Assembly (NCBI GenBank): GCA_900299555.1
Contig: OODV01000030.1
Coordinates: 1 to 35,000 of the forward strand
Length of the DNA stretch: 35,000 nucleotides
Direction of reading: 5' to 3'
Source of the DNA: an uncultured Endozoicomonas sp.
Lineage (GTDB): Bacteria > Pseudomonadota > Gammaproteobacteria > Pseudomonadales > Endozoicomonadaceae
The notes under the pieces are model-generated. The model saw only the letters and a list, made by a program, of their open reading frames with translations, had not been told where the DNA came from and made no database searches. The position numbers and the translations under genes were made by a program. Below are positions 1 to 6,146 of the stretch, in pieces (the stretch's first letter is position 1; each line of letters opens with the position of its first letter).

Positions 1-178
1 TCAGTCCTTTGACAACAGGTTTCAGGAAAATATCAATTGGTGTGGTGAAAGACAGCTGTAAGAATAGCCTCAGACTTTCATCATCCATATCAGCACGCTC
101 CCATTCATTGGAAAGCGGCTTGTCGGAGACAGCACAAACCTGGTTAGTATCATCCCTGAGTACGTAGAGCATATCCAT
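1..178 (-). CDS. small hypothetical protein, 3' end cut by window edge
   Basis: The frame is open for 59 codons from an ATG at 178 (second in-frame ATG at 172) to the window edge, with no stop, so the C-terminus is missing. An AAGAGA stretch lies just upstream of the start. It begins MDMLYVLRDD and continues as a soluble acidic protein without signal peptide or membrane segment. The opening (LYV-RD, then a short basic/polar turn) resembles the small gammaproteobacterial proteins annotated as 'tryptophan synthase subunit beta like', whose function is unknown; that match is weak and from memory. It follows the lipoprotein gene by 40 bp on the same strand and is probably the last visible gene of the nadD-nudix-lipoprotein cluster. 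Confidence 0.5.
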   Translation of the reverse strand, partial: MDMLYVLRDDTNQVCAVSDKPLSNEWERADMDDESLRLFLQLSFTTPIDIFLKPVVKGL

Positions 179-218
179 TTCTCTTGTGTTGAGTTAATCA
201 GTATAAACCTTCCTGATA

Positions 219-794
219 CTACTTTGCTTCTTGAACAGGCATAGCTGCAAGAAGGTCTGCTATCAGTTTTCGGCTGACTTCATAGGCGCTTTCACCGGGG
301 CGTCCTTCCCCAAGACCGTTGATGACCCATACCACTTCACCCGAAGATATATCCGAGACTTTCAAACTTAGCATTGTGGAAAAGCGGTTATGTTCATCAT
401 AATTCCACTCAAGAATCTCACCAGATATAGAGTGACTGATATGGTTGTTAATAGCCCACAGTCTTGCTCGCTCAACTTCATATATATCAGAGAGATAATC
501 AAGGGTGTTGTTTGTTTCTGGTGCTCTATAAATGGTTGGCTTATTTATGCCAATGGAGGGCAGTTGAACCATGATAATGCGCTCAAGTTGAGTAGAGGCA
601 TCCTCTGGTATATTAGTGTGGCTAATGAAGGGTAGTACCGCCCAGTTTGTACCGCTGTGAAGCCCTTCCTGGTCTAAATTGGGAAATATACTATTCCTTG
701 TCTGACATCCTGTTAGTGCAGCCGAAAGCAGGCCAAGGAGACAGATAAAGGCAAATCGTTGCTGGAATCTGCCTGTGAAGTATTTATTTTTCAT
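219..794 (-). CDS. lipoprotein, PelC/LpoB/CsgG-like fold suspected
   Basis: This 191-residue protein has a lipoprotein signal: a basic start (MKNKYFTGRFQQR), a hydrophobic stretch and the lipobox LTGC with the acylated cysteine at about residue 30. The next residues (QTRN) contain no aspartate at +2, so outer-membrane sorting is expected. The mature part starts with WAVLPF, has ERARLWAINN in the middle, a SGEILEW strand and a SGEVVWV strand. This order resembles small periplasmic lipoproteins of the PelC, LpoB and CsgG-N group, which form rings or activate envelope enzymes. Its partner is unknown, and no pel, csg or penicillin-binding protein gene is visible nearby. It overlaps the upstream Nudix gene by 11 bp, which indicates translational coupling. 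Confidence 0.7.
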   Translation of the reverse strand: MKNKYFTGRFQQRFAFICLLGLLSAALTGCQTRNSIFPNLDQEGLHSGTNWAVLPFISHTNIPEDASTQLERIIMVQLPSIGINKPTIYRAPETNNTLDYLSDIYEVERARLWAINNHISHSISGEILEWNYDEHNRFSTMLSLKVSDISSGEVVWVINGLGEGRPGESAYEVSRKLIADLLAAMPVQEAK

Positions 795-1398
795 ATTGGC
801 ATAACTCGTGATGATGCAGCTTTAGCCATTGCAGTGCAATGACCGCTGGAGCGTTGGCTATCCGACCATCTTCCACCATATCATAAGCTTCTGGGAAGGG
901 AAGAACATGAACTTTGATGTCCTCACCTTCATCTGCCATACCAAAAATACCACCAGCAATACTGGCATCCACCAGGCCACAGAACAGTTTCAGTTTTTCA
1001 TTACTGGCACCGGGGCTGACATAAAAGTCAGATACGGGCATCAGAGAGGTAACTTTATAGCCTGTTTCTTCCTCTACTTCGCGAAGAGCGACCTCTTCCA
1101 GTGTTTCTCCAGGCTCACTGATACCTGCAACCACTTCCAGTAGCCAGGGGTCATCATCGCTTAGAAAAGGACCCATGCGGAACTGTTCCACGAGAACTAC
1201 CTGATCCCGTACACGGTCAAATAAAATGACGCCAACAGAGGGAGGCCTTACCGTTGCTTCACGAATTAAAGGACGGCTGACTCCGCCCTTAAAGAGTCCA
1301 TGGGTAATGGTGTATTTAAACAGCTTCAGAAAGCCTGAGTAGGCCTTTGTCTCTTCCTGAACCTGTACATCGCTGGCATCAAGACCCGAAAGCTTCAT
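784..1398 (-). CDS. nudF: ADP-ribose pyrophosphatase, Nudix family (NudF-like)
   Basis: This 204-residue protein carries a complete Nudix box at about residues 96-118: G, five residues, E, seven residues, then REVEEETGY. Upstream are the strands GVILFDRVRDQVVLVEQFR and the motif GPFLSDDDPWLLEVVAG, typical of the ADP-ribose/sugar-nucleotide branch (E. coli NudF/YqiE). It is expected to hydrolyse ADP-ribose to AMP and ribose 5-phosphate in the cytoplasm. The 3' half contains VSPGASNEKLKLF, matching the family's loop after the Nudix helix. Its start overlaps the stop of the NadD-like gene by 4 bp (1395-1398), so the two are very probably translated together. That places ADP-ribose recycling beside NAD synthesis. 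Other Nudix substrates cannot be excluded. Confidence 0.85.
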   Translation of the reverse strand: MKLSGLDASDVQVQEETKAYSGFLKLFKYTITHGLFKGGVSRPLIREATVRPPSVGVILFDRVRDQVVLVEQFRMGPFLSDDDPWLLEVVAGISEPGETLEEVALREVEEETGYKVTSLMPVSDFYVSPGASNEKLKLFCGLVDASIAGGIFGMADEGEDIKVHVLPFPEAYDMVEDGRIANAPAVIALQWLKLHHHELCQYEK

Positions 1399-1970
1399 GA
1401 GTTCCCTGTCTGGTATAAGTTGTGATTCATAATAAAAGCCTGAACAGAAGGTAGCAGCATATTCAAACCCTGTTGAAGATCATCATCGGCTACTTTTGAG
1501 GATTCAAGAATTCTGCGAACATCACTGCTACGGATTGCAACCCGTTCAATGGCGGTGAATATTGGCCATCGTTCCTCAATTTCTTTCGATTTGTAAAAAC
1601 GTTTCCAGGTTTCCGGCCTGGCGTTGTCCGGCCCCCTGATGAAGGAGATTTCAGCCTGGCCCTGGTATTTTCCGGCAAGCGCTTCCATCAGGTCGTATGT
1701 GTATACTGGCTTATCAGGGTTCTGTTCCAGAAGTGTTGCTTCCAGATCGCAGACCTCTAAAGGGCAGCCAACATCTGCATCATCAATAAAGCACTGCAAC
1801 ATCAGCAGACGGAGACTGAATGGCTGGGGATTTTTATCAAAAGCGTGAAAAGCACTGGGAACCAGCAGTATGTCATCATGACAGGTAGCAGCCTGTCGCA
1901 GAACATCCAGGTGTCCAAGTGTTGGTGGGTCAAATGCTGAGCCGAAAACCCCTAGCTTCATACGGCTCAT
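1395..1970 (-). CDS. nadD: nicotinate-nucleotide adenylyltransferase-like protein
   Basis: This 191-residue protein belongs to the HxGH nucleotidyltransferase superfamily. The N-terminal GVFGSAFDPPTLGHL holds the signature, with T-x-G-H as in many NadD proteins. The C-terminal IRSSDVRRIL matches the ISSTxxR phosphate-binding motif, and FIRGPDNA in between fits the NMN/NaMN adenylyltransferase layout. It is expected to join ATP with nicotinate mononucleotide to give deamido-NAD. An ATG at 1970 is preceded by GGAG at a good distance; a second ATG lies three codons in. It overlaps the downstream ADP-ribose Nudix gene by 4 bp. The canonical nadD sits beside holA/proA in many relatives, so this may be a second, diverged member. 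Assignment to the family is firm, the exact substrate less so. Confidence 0.72.
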   Translation of the reverse strand: MSRMKLGVFGSAFDPPTLGHLDVLRQAATCHDDILLVPSAFHAFDKNPQPFSLRLLMLQCFIDDADVGCPLEVCDLEATLLEQNPDKPVYTYDLMEALAGKYQGQAEISFIRGPDNARPETWKRFYKSKEIEERWPIFTAIERVAIRSSDVRRILESSKVADDDLQQGLNMLLPSVQAFIMNHNLYQTGNS

Positions 1971-2189
1971 TATAGAATCTCCATTTTTTGATTATCTCCG
2001 GGTTTGATCGTTTATCAGCAAGTCAAGCCAGTCTGGAAGGTAAAATAATTGCCGTATTATACCGAGTTTAATTGGGCCTGCCGAAGGCATCCAGCAGGTT
2101 GGGTTATTCCGAAGCTGGCAAGGATGCATTACGTATCAGTCACGGTTTTTTTACTGATAGGCAAATAATTTGTGTCAGGTAATATATTT

Positions 2190-2290
2190 CGTCTGGAATG
2201 ACTCCCTGTCACTGTAGTAGTGATGGCTTTTTTTCGAGGCCCGATATCTCCCTCCTTACTTCCCCCTTGATATCGGGTCTTTTTTATTTT
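2190..2290 (+). ncRNA. candidate small RNA ending in a C/U-rich terminator loop
   Basis: Two successive plus-strand stem-loops with T-runs lie in an otherwise empty region: TCACT/AGTGA followed by TTTTTTT near 2231, and CCCGATATC/GATATCGGG (2240-2277) followed by TCTTTTTTATTTTT. No plus-strand open reading frame lies upstream, so they probably terminate a short untranslated transcript. TAATAT at 2180-2185 could be its -10 box, but no good -35 is visible, so the 5' end is a guess. The 20-base loop of the last hairpin is almost entirely C and T, including CCTCCTT, and could pair with Shine-Dalgarno sequences. Such C/U-rich terminator loops are known seeds in other bacterial small RNAs, for example RepG of Helicobacter. 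Confidence 0.45.
2240..2290 (+). terminator. rho-independent terminator of the candidate small RNA
   Basis: A perfect 9-bp stem (2240-2248 with 2269-2277) encloses a 20-base pyrimidine loop and is followed by a long T-rich tract on the plus strand. On the minus strand no T-run follows, so it acts in one direction. A smaller stem-loop with seven T residues precedes it at 2208-2237. Confidence 0.65.
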
Positions 2291-2397
2291 TAGCTACTGC
2301 TCTTCCTGCACGCTTCAACCTGATACCCGGTACTTTCTCTACAAAATGCCAACCAGACTTAATGAACCCTAGAATTCTGGAATTACAGCTTAAAAAA

Positions 2398-3273
2398 TCA
2401 CACCTTTACCAATACCGAATCAGGAATTTGAATTTCAACGGATACCGGCAAATGATCCGTAATAGGAATGTTGATTACCCCAAAGCGATTAATAATCAGA
2501 GAAGGACTGATCAGAATATGATCCAGAGAACGCTTTGGCTGCCAGCTGGGAAAGGTGTTTTGCCCCCAGTGCGCTGCATGAAGACAGGTGTCTTTCAGTG
2601 GTGAGTCATTGAGTAACTGATCCGCGTGGGTATTCATATCACCCATTAGCACCACATGCTGGTAGTGCTGTACGACATCCCGAATATACGAGAGTTGAAT
2701 GTTCCTTGCTCTTTTACTCAACGCAAGATGCATCATTACAACGGTCAGTGGCTCCTGAGGATTACCAAAGCGGGCGACAATCGCACCTCGTCCGGGAATC
2801 AATCCGGGTAATTTATGATCCTCCAGTGATACTGGCTCAAACCGACTGAGCAGGCCATTACTGTGCTGCGCCAACTTACCAAGGTTCCTGTTGATCTGAT
2901 GGTACCAGTAAGAAAAATGCCCTTTTAGAGCAAGATATTCTGTTTGATTGATAAAACCACTTCGAATACTCCCACCGTCGGCTTCCTGAAGGGCAACAAG
3001 GTCAAAGTCAGGGAGAACACCGGCAATCCTGTCCAGAGTCGTTAAGCGATTGGCATGTGGCAGGATATGTTGCCAGCTTCGGGTAAGATAGTGCCGGTAT
3101 TGTTGAGTGTTGATACCTACCTGAATATTAAAGCTAAGTAGATTGAGTGTGTTTTTATTCAGTTGACAGGAGGCTTTAGCTTCACTGGCGTGATGCACAT
3201 GCCCGAACTGGTACTGACAACGCTGTCGGTGGAGGCGTCGACGAATGGCACCTGTAAGCGTTCGAATGGGCAT
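2398..3273 (-). CDS. endonuclease/exonuclease/phosphatase (EEP) family protein
   Basis: This 291-residue protein shows the EEP-fold motifs in order: NLLSFNIQ (Asn metal site), ALQEAD (catalytic Glu), MMHLALS, VVLMGDMNTHAD (the D-x-N pair), RSLDHILIS and ITDHLPV (Asp-His). All catalytic positions are present, so it should be an active Mg-dependent phosphodiesterase or phosphatase; the substrate is unknown. The first ~40 residues are basic and histidine-rich, without a clear signal peptide. In Pseudomonas an EEP gene also follows dsbA and cytochrome c4, so the neighbourhood is conserved. It is separated from dsbA by 164 bp containing a stem-loop, so it may have its own promoter. Confidence 0.85.
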   Translation of the reverse strand: MPIRTLTGAIRRRLHRQRCQYQFGHVHHASEAKASCQLNKNTLNLLSFNIQVGINTQQYRHYLTRSWQHILPHANRLTTLDRIAGVLPDFDLVALQEADGGSIRSGFINQTEYLALKGHFSYWYHQINRNLGKLAQHSNGLLSRFEPVSLEDHKLPGLIPGRGAIVARFGNPQEPLTVVMMHLALSKRARNIQLSYIRDVVQHYQHVVLMGDMNTHADQLLNDSPLKDTCLHAAHWGQNTFPSWQPKRSLDHILISPSLIINRFGVINIPITDHLPVSVEIQIPDSVLVKV

Positions 3274-3375
3274 AGTGCTTTACCGCCAGATATAAATACG
3301 GGGAACCGATTGACAGATATTACAGGCCTTTTATTCAACTTCCTTCAAAGAATTATCGATGATTTACACAATCAA

Positions 3376-3410
3376 GTGGTTAAAAATCCAATTGTTTGAC
3401 ATTTAACCAC
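3376..3410 (-). terminator. stem-loop after dsbA, weak terminator
   Basis: A 9-bp perfect stem GTGGTTAAA/TTTAACCAC closes a 17-base loop shortly after the dsbA stop. The minus-strand sequence after it (TTGATTGTG) is only weakly T-rich, so termination may be partial. Confidence 0.4.
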
Positions 3411-3437
3411 GTCTAAAACTTGTCTTGAGACTCATTG

Positions 3438-4250
3438 CTATGAAGATTGAGGTCGATCCTTTCGATCCTGTTTAACTTTCCGGATCAGGTAATCGGCGAT
3501 AACAGGCATATTACTCAATGACCCAGCCAGTCCCGGCTCAACAATATATCGTCCATCAATCACAATGGCGGGTACTCCGGAAAGTTCATAGCCTTTGAGC
3601 TTAGAGAAAGCTTTCTGGAGCTGATTATTCACACCAAACGCTTTGAACTCTTTAGTAAAGGAGCCTGGCTCAACGCCAAACTCCCGGTTTAAAAACTCGG
3701 CCATTTGCTTACTGTCTTTGAGCTGGTTTCGGCGGTTCTGTATCTCACTGAAGATACCAGTATGAACCTTTTCTTCCAGCCCCATATTTCGAACAGTATA
3801 GTAAAGACGGGCGTGGGTCTGCCAAAGGTTAGGGCCAAAGAAGCCGGGCGTTCGGATAAACTCAACATCAGAAGATAAGGTTTTTTGCCATTGCTCAATT
3901 TTGGGCTCGAGCGCATAGCAGTGAGGGCATCCATACCAGAAAATGGAGACAACCTCGACTTTCTCTGGTATGACATCCGTTTTTACGGGGCTGGATAAAA
4001 CACGGTAGTCTTGCCCCGGCTGAAATAACTGGGGTGGCTGAGGCTGATTGGTTGGAGAAGGTTTTGGCTGTATGGCTGTCTCACTGGCTGTGCTGTTCCG
4101 GTTAGTATTATTGCTTTGTGCTACAGGTGGTTTCTGTGTGGCTGTCGGGCCCTTCTTTTGCTGATCACTGTTGAACAGATAACCCGCTGCAATCAGGGTA
4201 ATCCCCAAGATTACCGCAATACCTGCTAAGCCTTTTATTTTTTTTGTCAT
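3438..4250 (-). CDS. dsbA: thiol:disulfide interchange protein DsbA, membrane-anchored
   Basis: This 270-residue protein has a thioredoxin-fold domain from about residue 80, with the DsbA active site FWYGCPHCYALEP (CPHC) and the cis-proline loop SGVPAIVIDGRY near the C-terminus. It should oxidise cysteine pairs of exported proteins in the periplasm. Residues 7-26 are a hydrophobic segment without an obvious signal-peptidase site, so it may stay anchored. A linker of ~50 residues rich in Gln, Asn, Pro, Ser and Thr then precedes the catalytic domain. Classical DsbA is ~210 residues with a cleaved signal, so the anchor and linker are additions. The EEP-dsbA-cytochrome c4-engB order matches Pseudomonas. 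The leader has an A-rich run directly upstream of the AAGG ribosome site. Confidence 0.92.
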   Translation of the reverse strand: MTKKIKGLAGIAVILGITLIAAGYLFNSDQQKKGPTATQKPPVAQSNNTNRNSTASETAIQPKPSPTNQPQPPQLFQPGQDYRVLSSPVKTDVIPEKVEVVSIFWYGCPHCYALEPKIEQWQKTLSSDVEFIRTPGFFGPNLWQTHARLYYTVRNMGLEEKVHTGIFSEIQNRRNQLKDSKQMAEFLNREFGVEPGSFTKEFKAFGVNNQLQKAFSKLKGYELSGVPAIVIDGRYIVEPGLAGSLSNMPVIADYLIRKVKQDRKDRPQSS

Positions 4251-4370
4251 TCAGGTGCCTTTGTTTTTTTAAAAGAGCCATTGTTATTTTACTTTGGGAC
4301 ACATTACAAAAGCGTTTGGGGAAAAGAAAGTCTGATAAGGGTGCGGGTAGGTTATCATTGTGACAGATAC

Positions 4371-4405
4371 CTCGTAGATGCCTGATAAAATCAGACGTCT
4401 ACGAG
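4371..4405 (-). repeat. stem-loop between cytochrome c4 and dsbA genes
   Basis: An outer stem CTCGTAGA/TCTACGAG with an inner stem CTGAT/ATCAG lies just after the cytochrome c4 stop. No T-run follows on the minus strand, so it looks more like an mRNA processing or stabilising hairpin than a terminator. Confidence 0.45.
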
Positions 4406-4422
4406 ACGTCAGGGGGTAATGA

Positions 4423-5028
4423 TCAACGAAGCCCGCTGATATAGTGGGAAACGGCTTCGATTTCCTTGTTACTCATCTTTTCGGCGATGGTTCTCATGAT
4501 CTTGGTGTCACCGTCATTGGTTCGATCACCTTCACGGAGGTCACGAAGCTGCTTGGCTGTGTAATCTGCTTTCTGGCCTGCCAGTGAGGGGAATCCAGCA
4601 AGGAAGTTACCTTTACCTGTGGGTGAGTGACAGCTGGAACAGGCAGGAATACCTTTTTTTGCATCACCACCACGATAGAGTGCTTCACCAGCAGAGACAT
4701 ATTTTGCATCAGTCGCTCCTTGTGGCGCTGGCTGGCTGGCATAAAAAGCAGCCAGATCTTCGATATCCTGCTTGGTCAGGGCGCTGACAAAGGGCATCAT
4801 CTCAGGGACAGAGCGGTCGCCATCTTTGATCTCAGTGATCTGCTTAATAAGGTAACGCTCCCCCTGACCGGCGAGATTCGGCCAGTTTGGAGCAGGGCTT
4901 AACCCAGTGGCTCCATGACAGGCAGCGCAGGTTGTCGCCTTGCTCTTGCCTGCAGCTGCATCCCCTTTGGCAAAGGCTACGCCCGTTACCCCCAAAGAAA
5001 TTATCAGAGTGAGAATGACTTTTTTCAT
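4423..5028 (-). CDS. cc4: diheme cytochrome c4
   Basis: This 201-residue protein starts with a Sec signal peptide (MKKVILTLIISLGVTGVAFA, cleavage after AFA). The mature part is two homologous c-type domains, each with one heme site: CAACH near residue 34 and CSSCH near residue 130. Each domain has an N-L-A-G-Q or S-L-A-G-Q motif and a later methionine (EMMPF; KIMRT) as sixth heme ligand. It should be a periplasmic electron carrier to terminal oxidases. Length and layout equal Pseudomonas cytochrome c4. It lies upstream of dsbA on the same strand with ~170 bp between them. Its own promoter must lie in the 360-bp gap to engB. Confidence 0.93.
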   Translation of the reverse strand: MKKVILTLIISLGVTGVAFAKGDAAAGKSKATTCAACHGATGLSPAPNWPNLAGQGERYLIKQITEIKDGDRSVPEMMPFVSALTKQDIEDLAAFYASQPAPQGATDAKYVSAGEALYRGGDAKKGIPACSSCHSPTGKGNFLAGFPSLAGQKADYTAKQLRDLREGDRTNDGDTKIMRTIAEKMSNKEIEAVSHYISGLR

Positions 5029-5387
5029 TACCTGACCCAGTTACGGCGTTTGCCTTAAATGGCTGTTATTATTCATCAGACCTGACAGCTTTTATTGTTT
5101 AGCGAAACAGATCCACGCAGAGATTCGCGTCTGCTTTTTGGCTGCTTCAGCATCAGGTGACATGATGGCATGTGCCTTGAACGACGATAGTATAAACTAC
5201 TCAACCGGCAACCGGTACAGGCAGAGCTATATCGATCAGCTGGAAGCGGCAACTTAGCGCCCTTTTTCTGATTTCTTTTTACGTGATTTATTGGGCTTAG
5301 TGCTCATTAAACCCTGAATTTCTCAGGAGGGCCTTTAATGAAGGCCCGATGGAAATCAGCAAAGATTACTGGAATGTATGAAACGCC
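5029..5387. other. gap between cytochrome c4 and engB, divergent promoters
   Basis: This region should hold the divergent promoters of cytochrome c4 (minus) and engB (plus). Two tandem stem-loops lie at 5313-5347: CCTGA/TCAGG and GGGCCTT/AAGGCCC with loop TAATG; neither has a T-run. A 17-codon minus-strand frame (5307 to 5254) reads MSTKPNKSRKKKSEKGR and is too short to call. In E. coli and Pseudomonas this interval next to engB holds polA and a small RNA (Spot 42 or ErsA). I see no polA here and no clear Spot 42-type sequence. Confidence 0.5.
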
Positions 5388-6053
5388 ATGAGTGATACCA
5401 GACCTTCATTAAATTACCGCCAGGCCTCTTTCTATAAGAGTGCGGCAAAGCTGAGTCAGTGTCCTGAGAATGAAGGTCGTGAAGTGGCCTTTGCGGGTCG
5501 CTCCAATGCTGGGAAGTCCAGTGCATTGAACACGCTGACTGGCTCAAACAAGTTGGCCCGTACCAGTAAGACTCCAGGCAGAACCCAGCTCATCAACTTC
5601 TTTGATGTTCAGGATGGTGTCTTTCTGGTGGATCTTCCGGGCTATGGCTACGCCAAAGTACCAGAGGCCATGAAGAAAGAGTGGCAACATCACATGACTG
5701 ACTACCTGGAGCGTCGAGAAGCTCTGGTTGGCCTGGTTCTACTGATGGATATCCGCCACCCGATGAAAGAGTTTGACCAGATGATGTTGAACTGGAGTGT
5801 GAGTGCAAACTTACCTCTGCATATCCTGCTCACCAAGGCGGACAAACTTAAGCAGGGGGCAGCAAAGCAGGAACTGAACAAGCTGAAGCAGGATTTGGCC
5901 AGATTCCCATTAGTGAGTGTTCAGCTGTTCTCCTCGCTTAAAAAGACCGGAGTTGATCAGCTATCCATGAAGCTGGATGAGTGGTTTCTTGCGCCTGAAC
6001 CTGATGACTTTGGTGAATATCAGGATGATGAGTACGTTGAGCCTGAAGAATAA
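5388..6053 (+). CDS. engB: ribosome biogenesis GTP-binding protein EngB/YihA/YsxC
   Basis: This 221-residue protein is a TrmE-Era-EngA-YihA-type GTPase. G1 is GRSNAGKSS (about residues 37-45), the G2 threonine lies in [13 protein letters not shown]3 is [11 protein letters not shown]4 is TKAD and G5 is SSLKKTG. It binds GTP and assists assembly of the large ribosomal subunit in the cytoplasm. The C-terminal ~20 residues are strongly acidic ([18 protein letters not shown]), an extension often seen in relatives. It is divergent from cytochrome c4, as in Pseudomonas, but polA, its usual other neighbour, is absent. It converges on malZ with a 9-bp stem-loop between the two. Confidence 0.94.
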   Translation: MSDTRPSLNYRQASFYKSAAKLSQCPENEGREVAFAGRSNAGKSSALNTLTGSNKLARTSKTPGRTQLINFFDVQDGVFLVDLPGYGYAKVPEAMKKEWQHHMTDYLERREALVGLVLLMDIRHPMKEFDQMMLNWSVSANLPLHILLTKADKLKQGAAKQELNKLKQDLARFPLVSVQLFSSLKKTGVDQLSMKLDEWFLAPEPDDFGEYQDDEYVEPEE

Positions 6054-6073
6054 GCTGGGCTGTTTGGTGTGAA

Positions 6074-6102
6074 CATCTGTCCTCCTGAATGGTGGACAGA
6101 TG
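6074..6102 (+). terminator. stem-loop between convergent engB and malZ
   Basis: A perfect 9-bp stem CATCTGTCC/GGACAGATG with an 11-base loop lies 20 bp after the engB stop. Neither strand has a T-run after it, so it is a weak or factor-assisted terminator at best. It could serve both converging genes. Confidence 0.4.
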
Positions 6103-6146
6103 GTGATATTAGCGGGGCGTTCTCAATTAGGCATGAGACCAGTTCT

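Larger units (their letters stand above)
1971..2397. other. 427-bp intergenic region with candidate small RNA
   Basis: No credible protein gene lies here. The minus-strand nadD-like gene starts at its left edge, so its promoter should lie in the first 100 bp. An inverted repeat TATCAGT / ACTGATA spans 2134-2159. Two plus-strand stem-loops with T-runs follow at 2208-2237 and 2240-2290, although no plus-strand protein gene precedes them. This is the basis for the small-RNA candidate listed separately. Confidence 0.6.

Noticed and set aside
2112-2130. A sigma-54 promoter (TGGCA...TGCA) for the candidate small RNA
   Set aside because: The GG-GC distance is 7 instead of 10 bases, so sigma-54 would not recognise it.
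5254-5307. A 17-codon basic peptide frame between cytochrome c4 and engB
   Set aside because: Too short to separate from chance; the AGGG before its ATG is too close to act as a normal ribosome site.
5029-5387. Spot 42/ErsA-type small RNA beside engB
   Set aside because: Neither the conserved 5' sequence nor a hairpin with a T-run was found.
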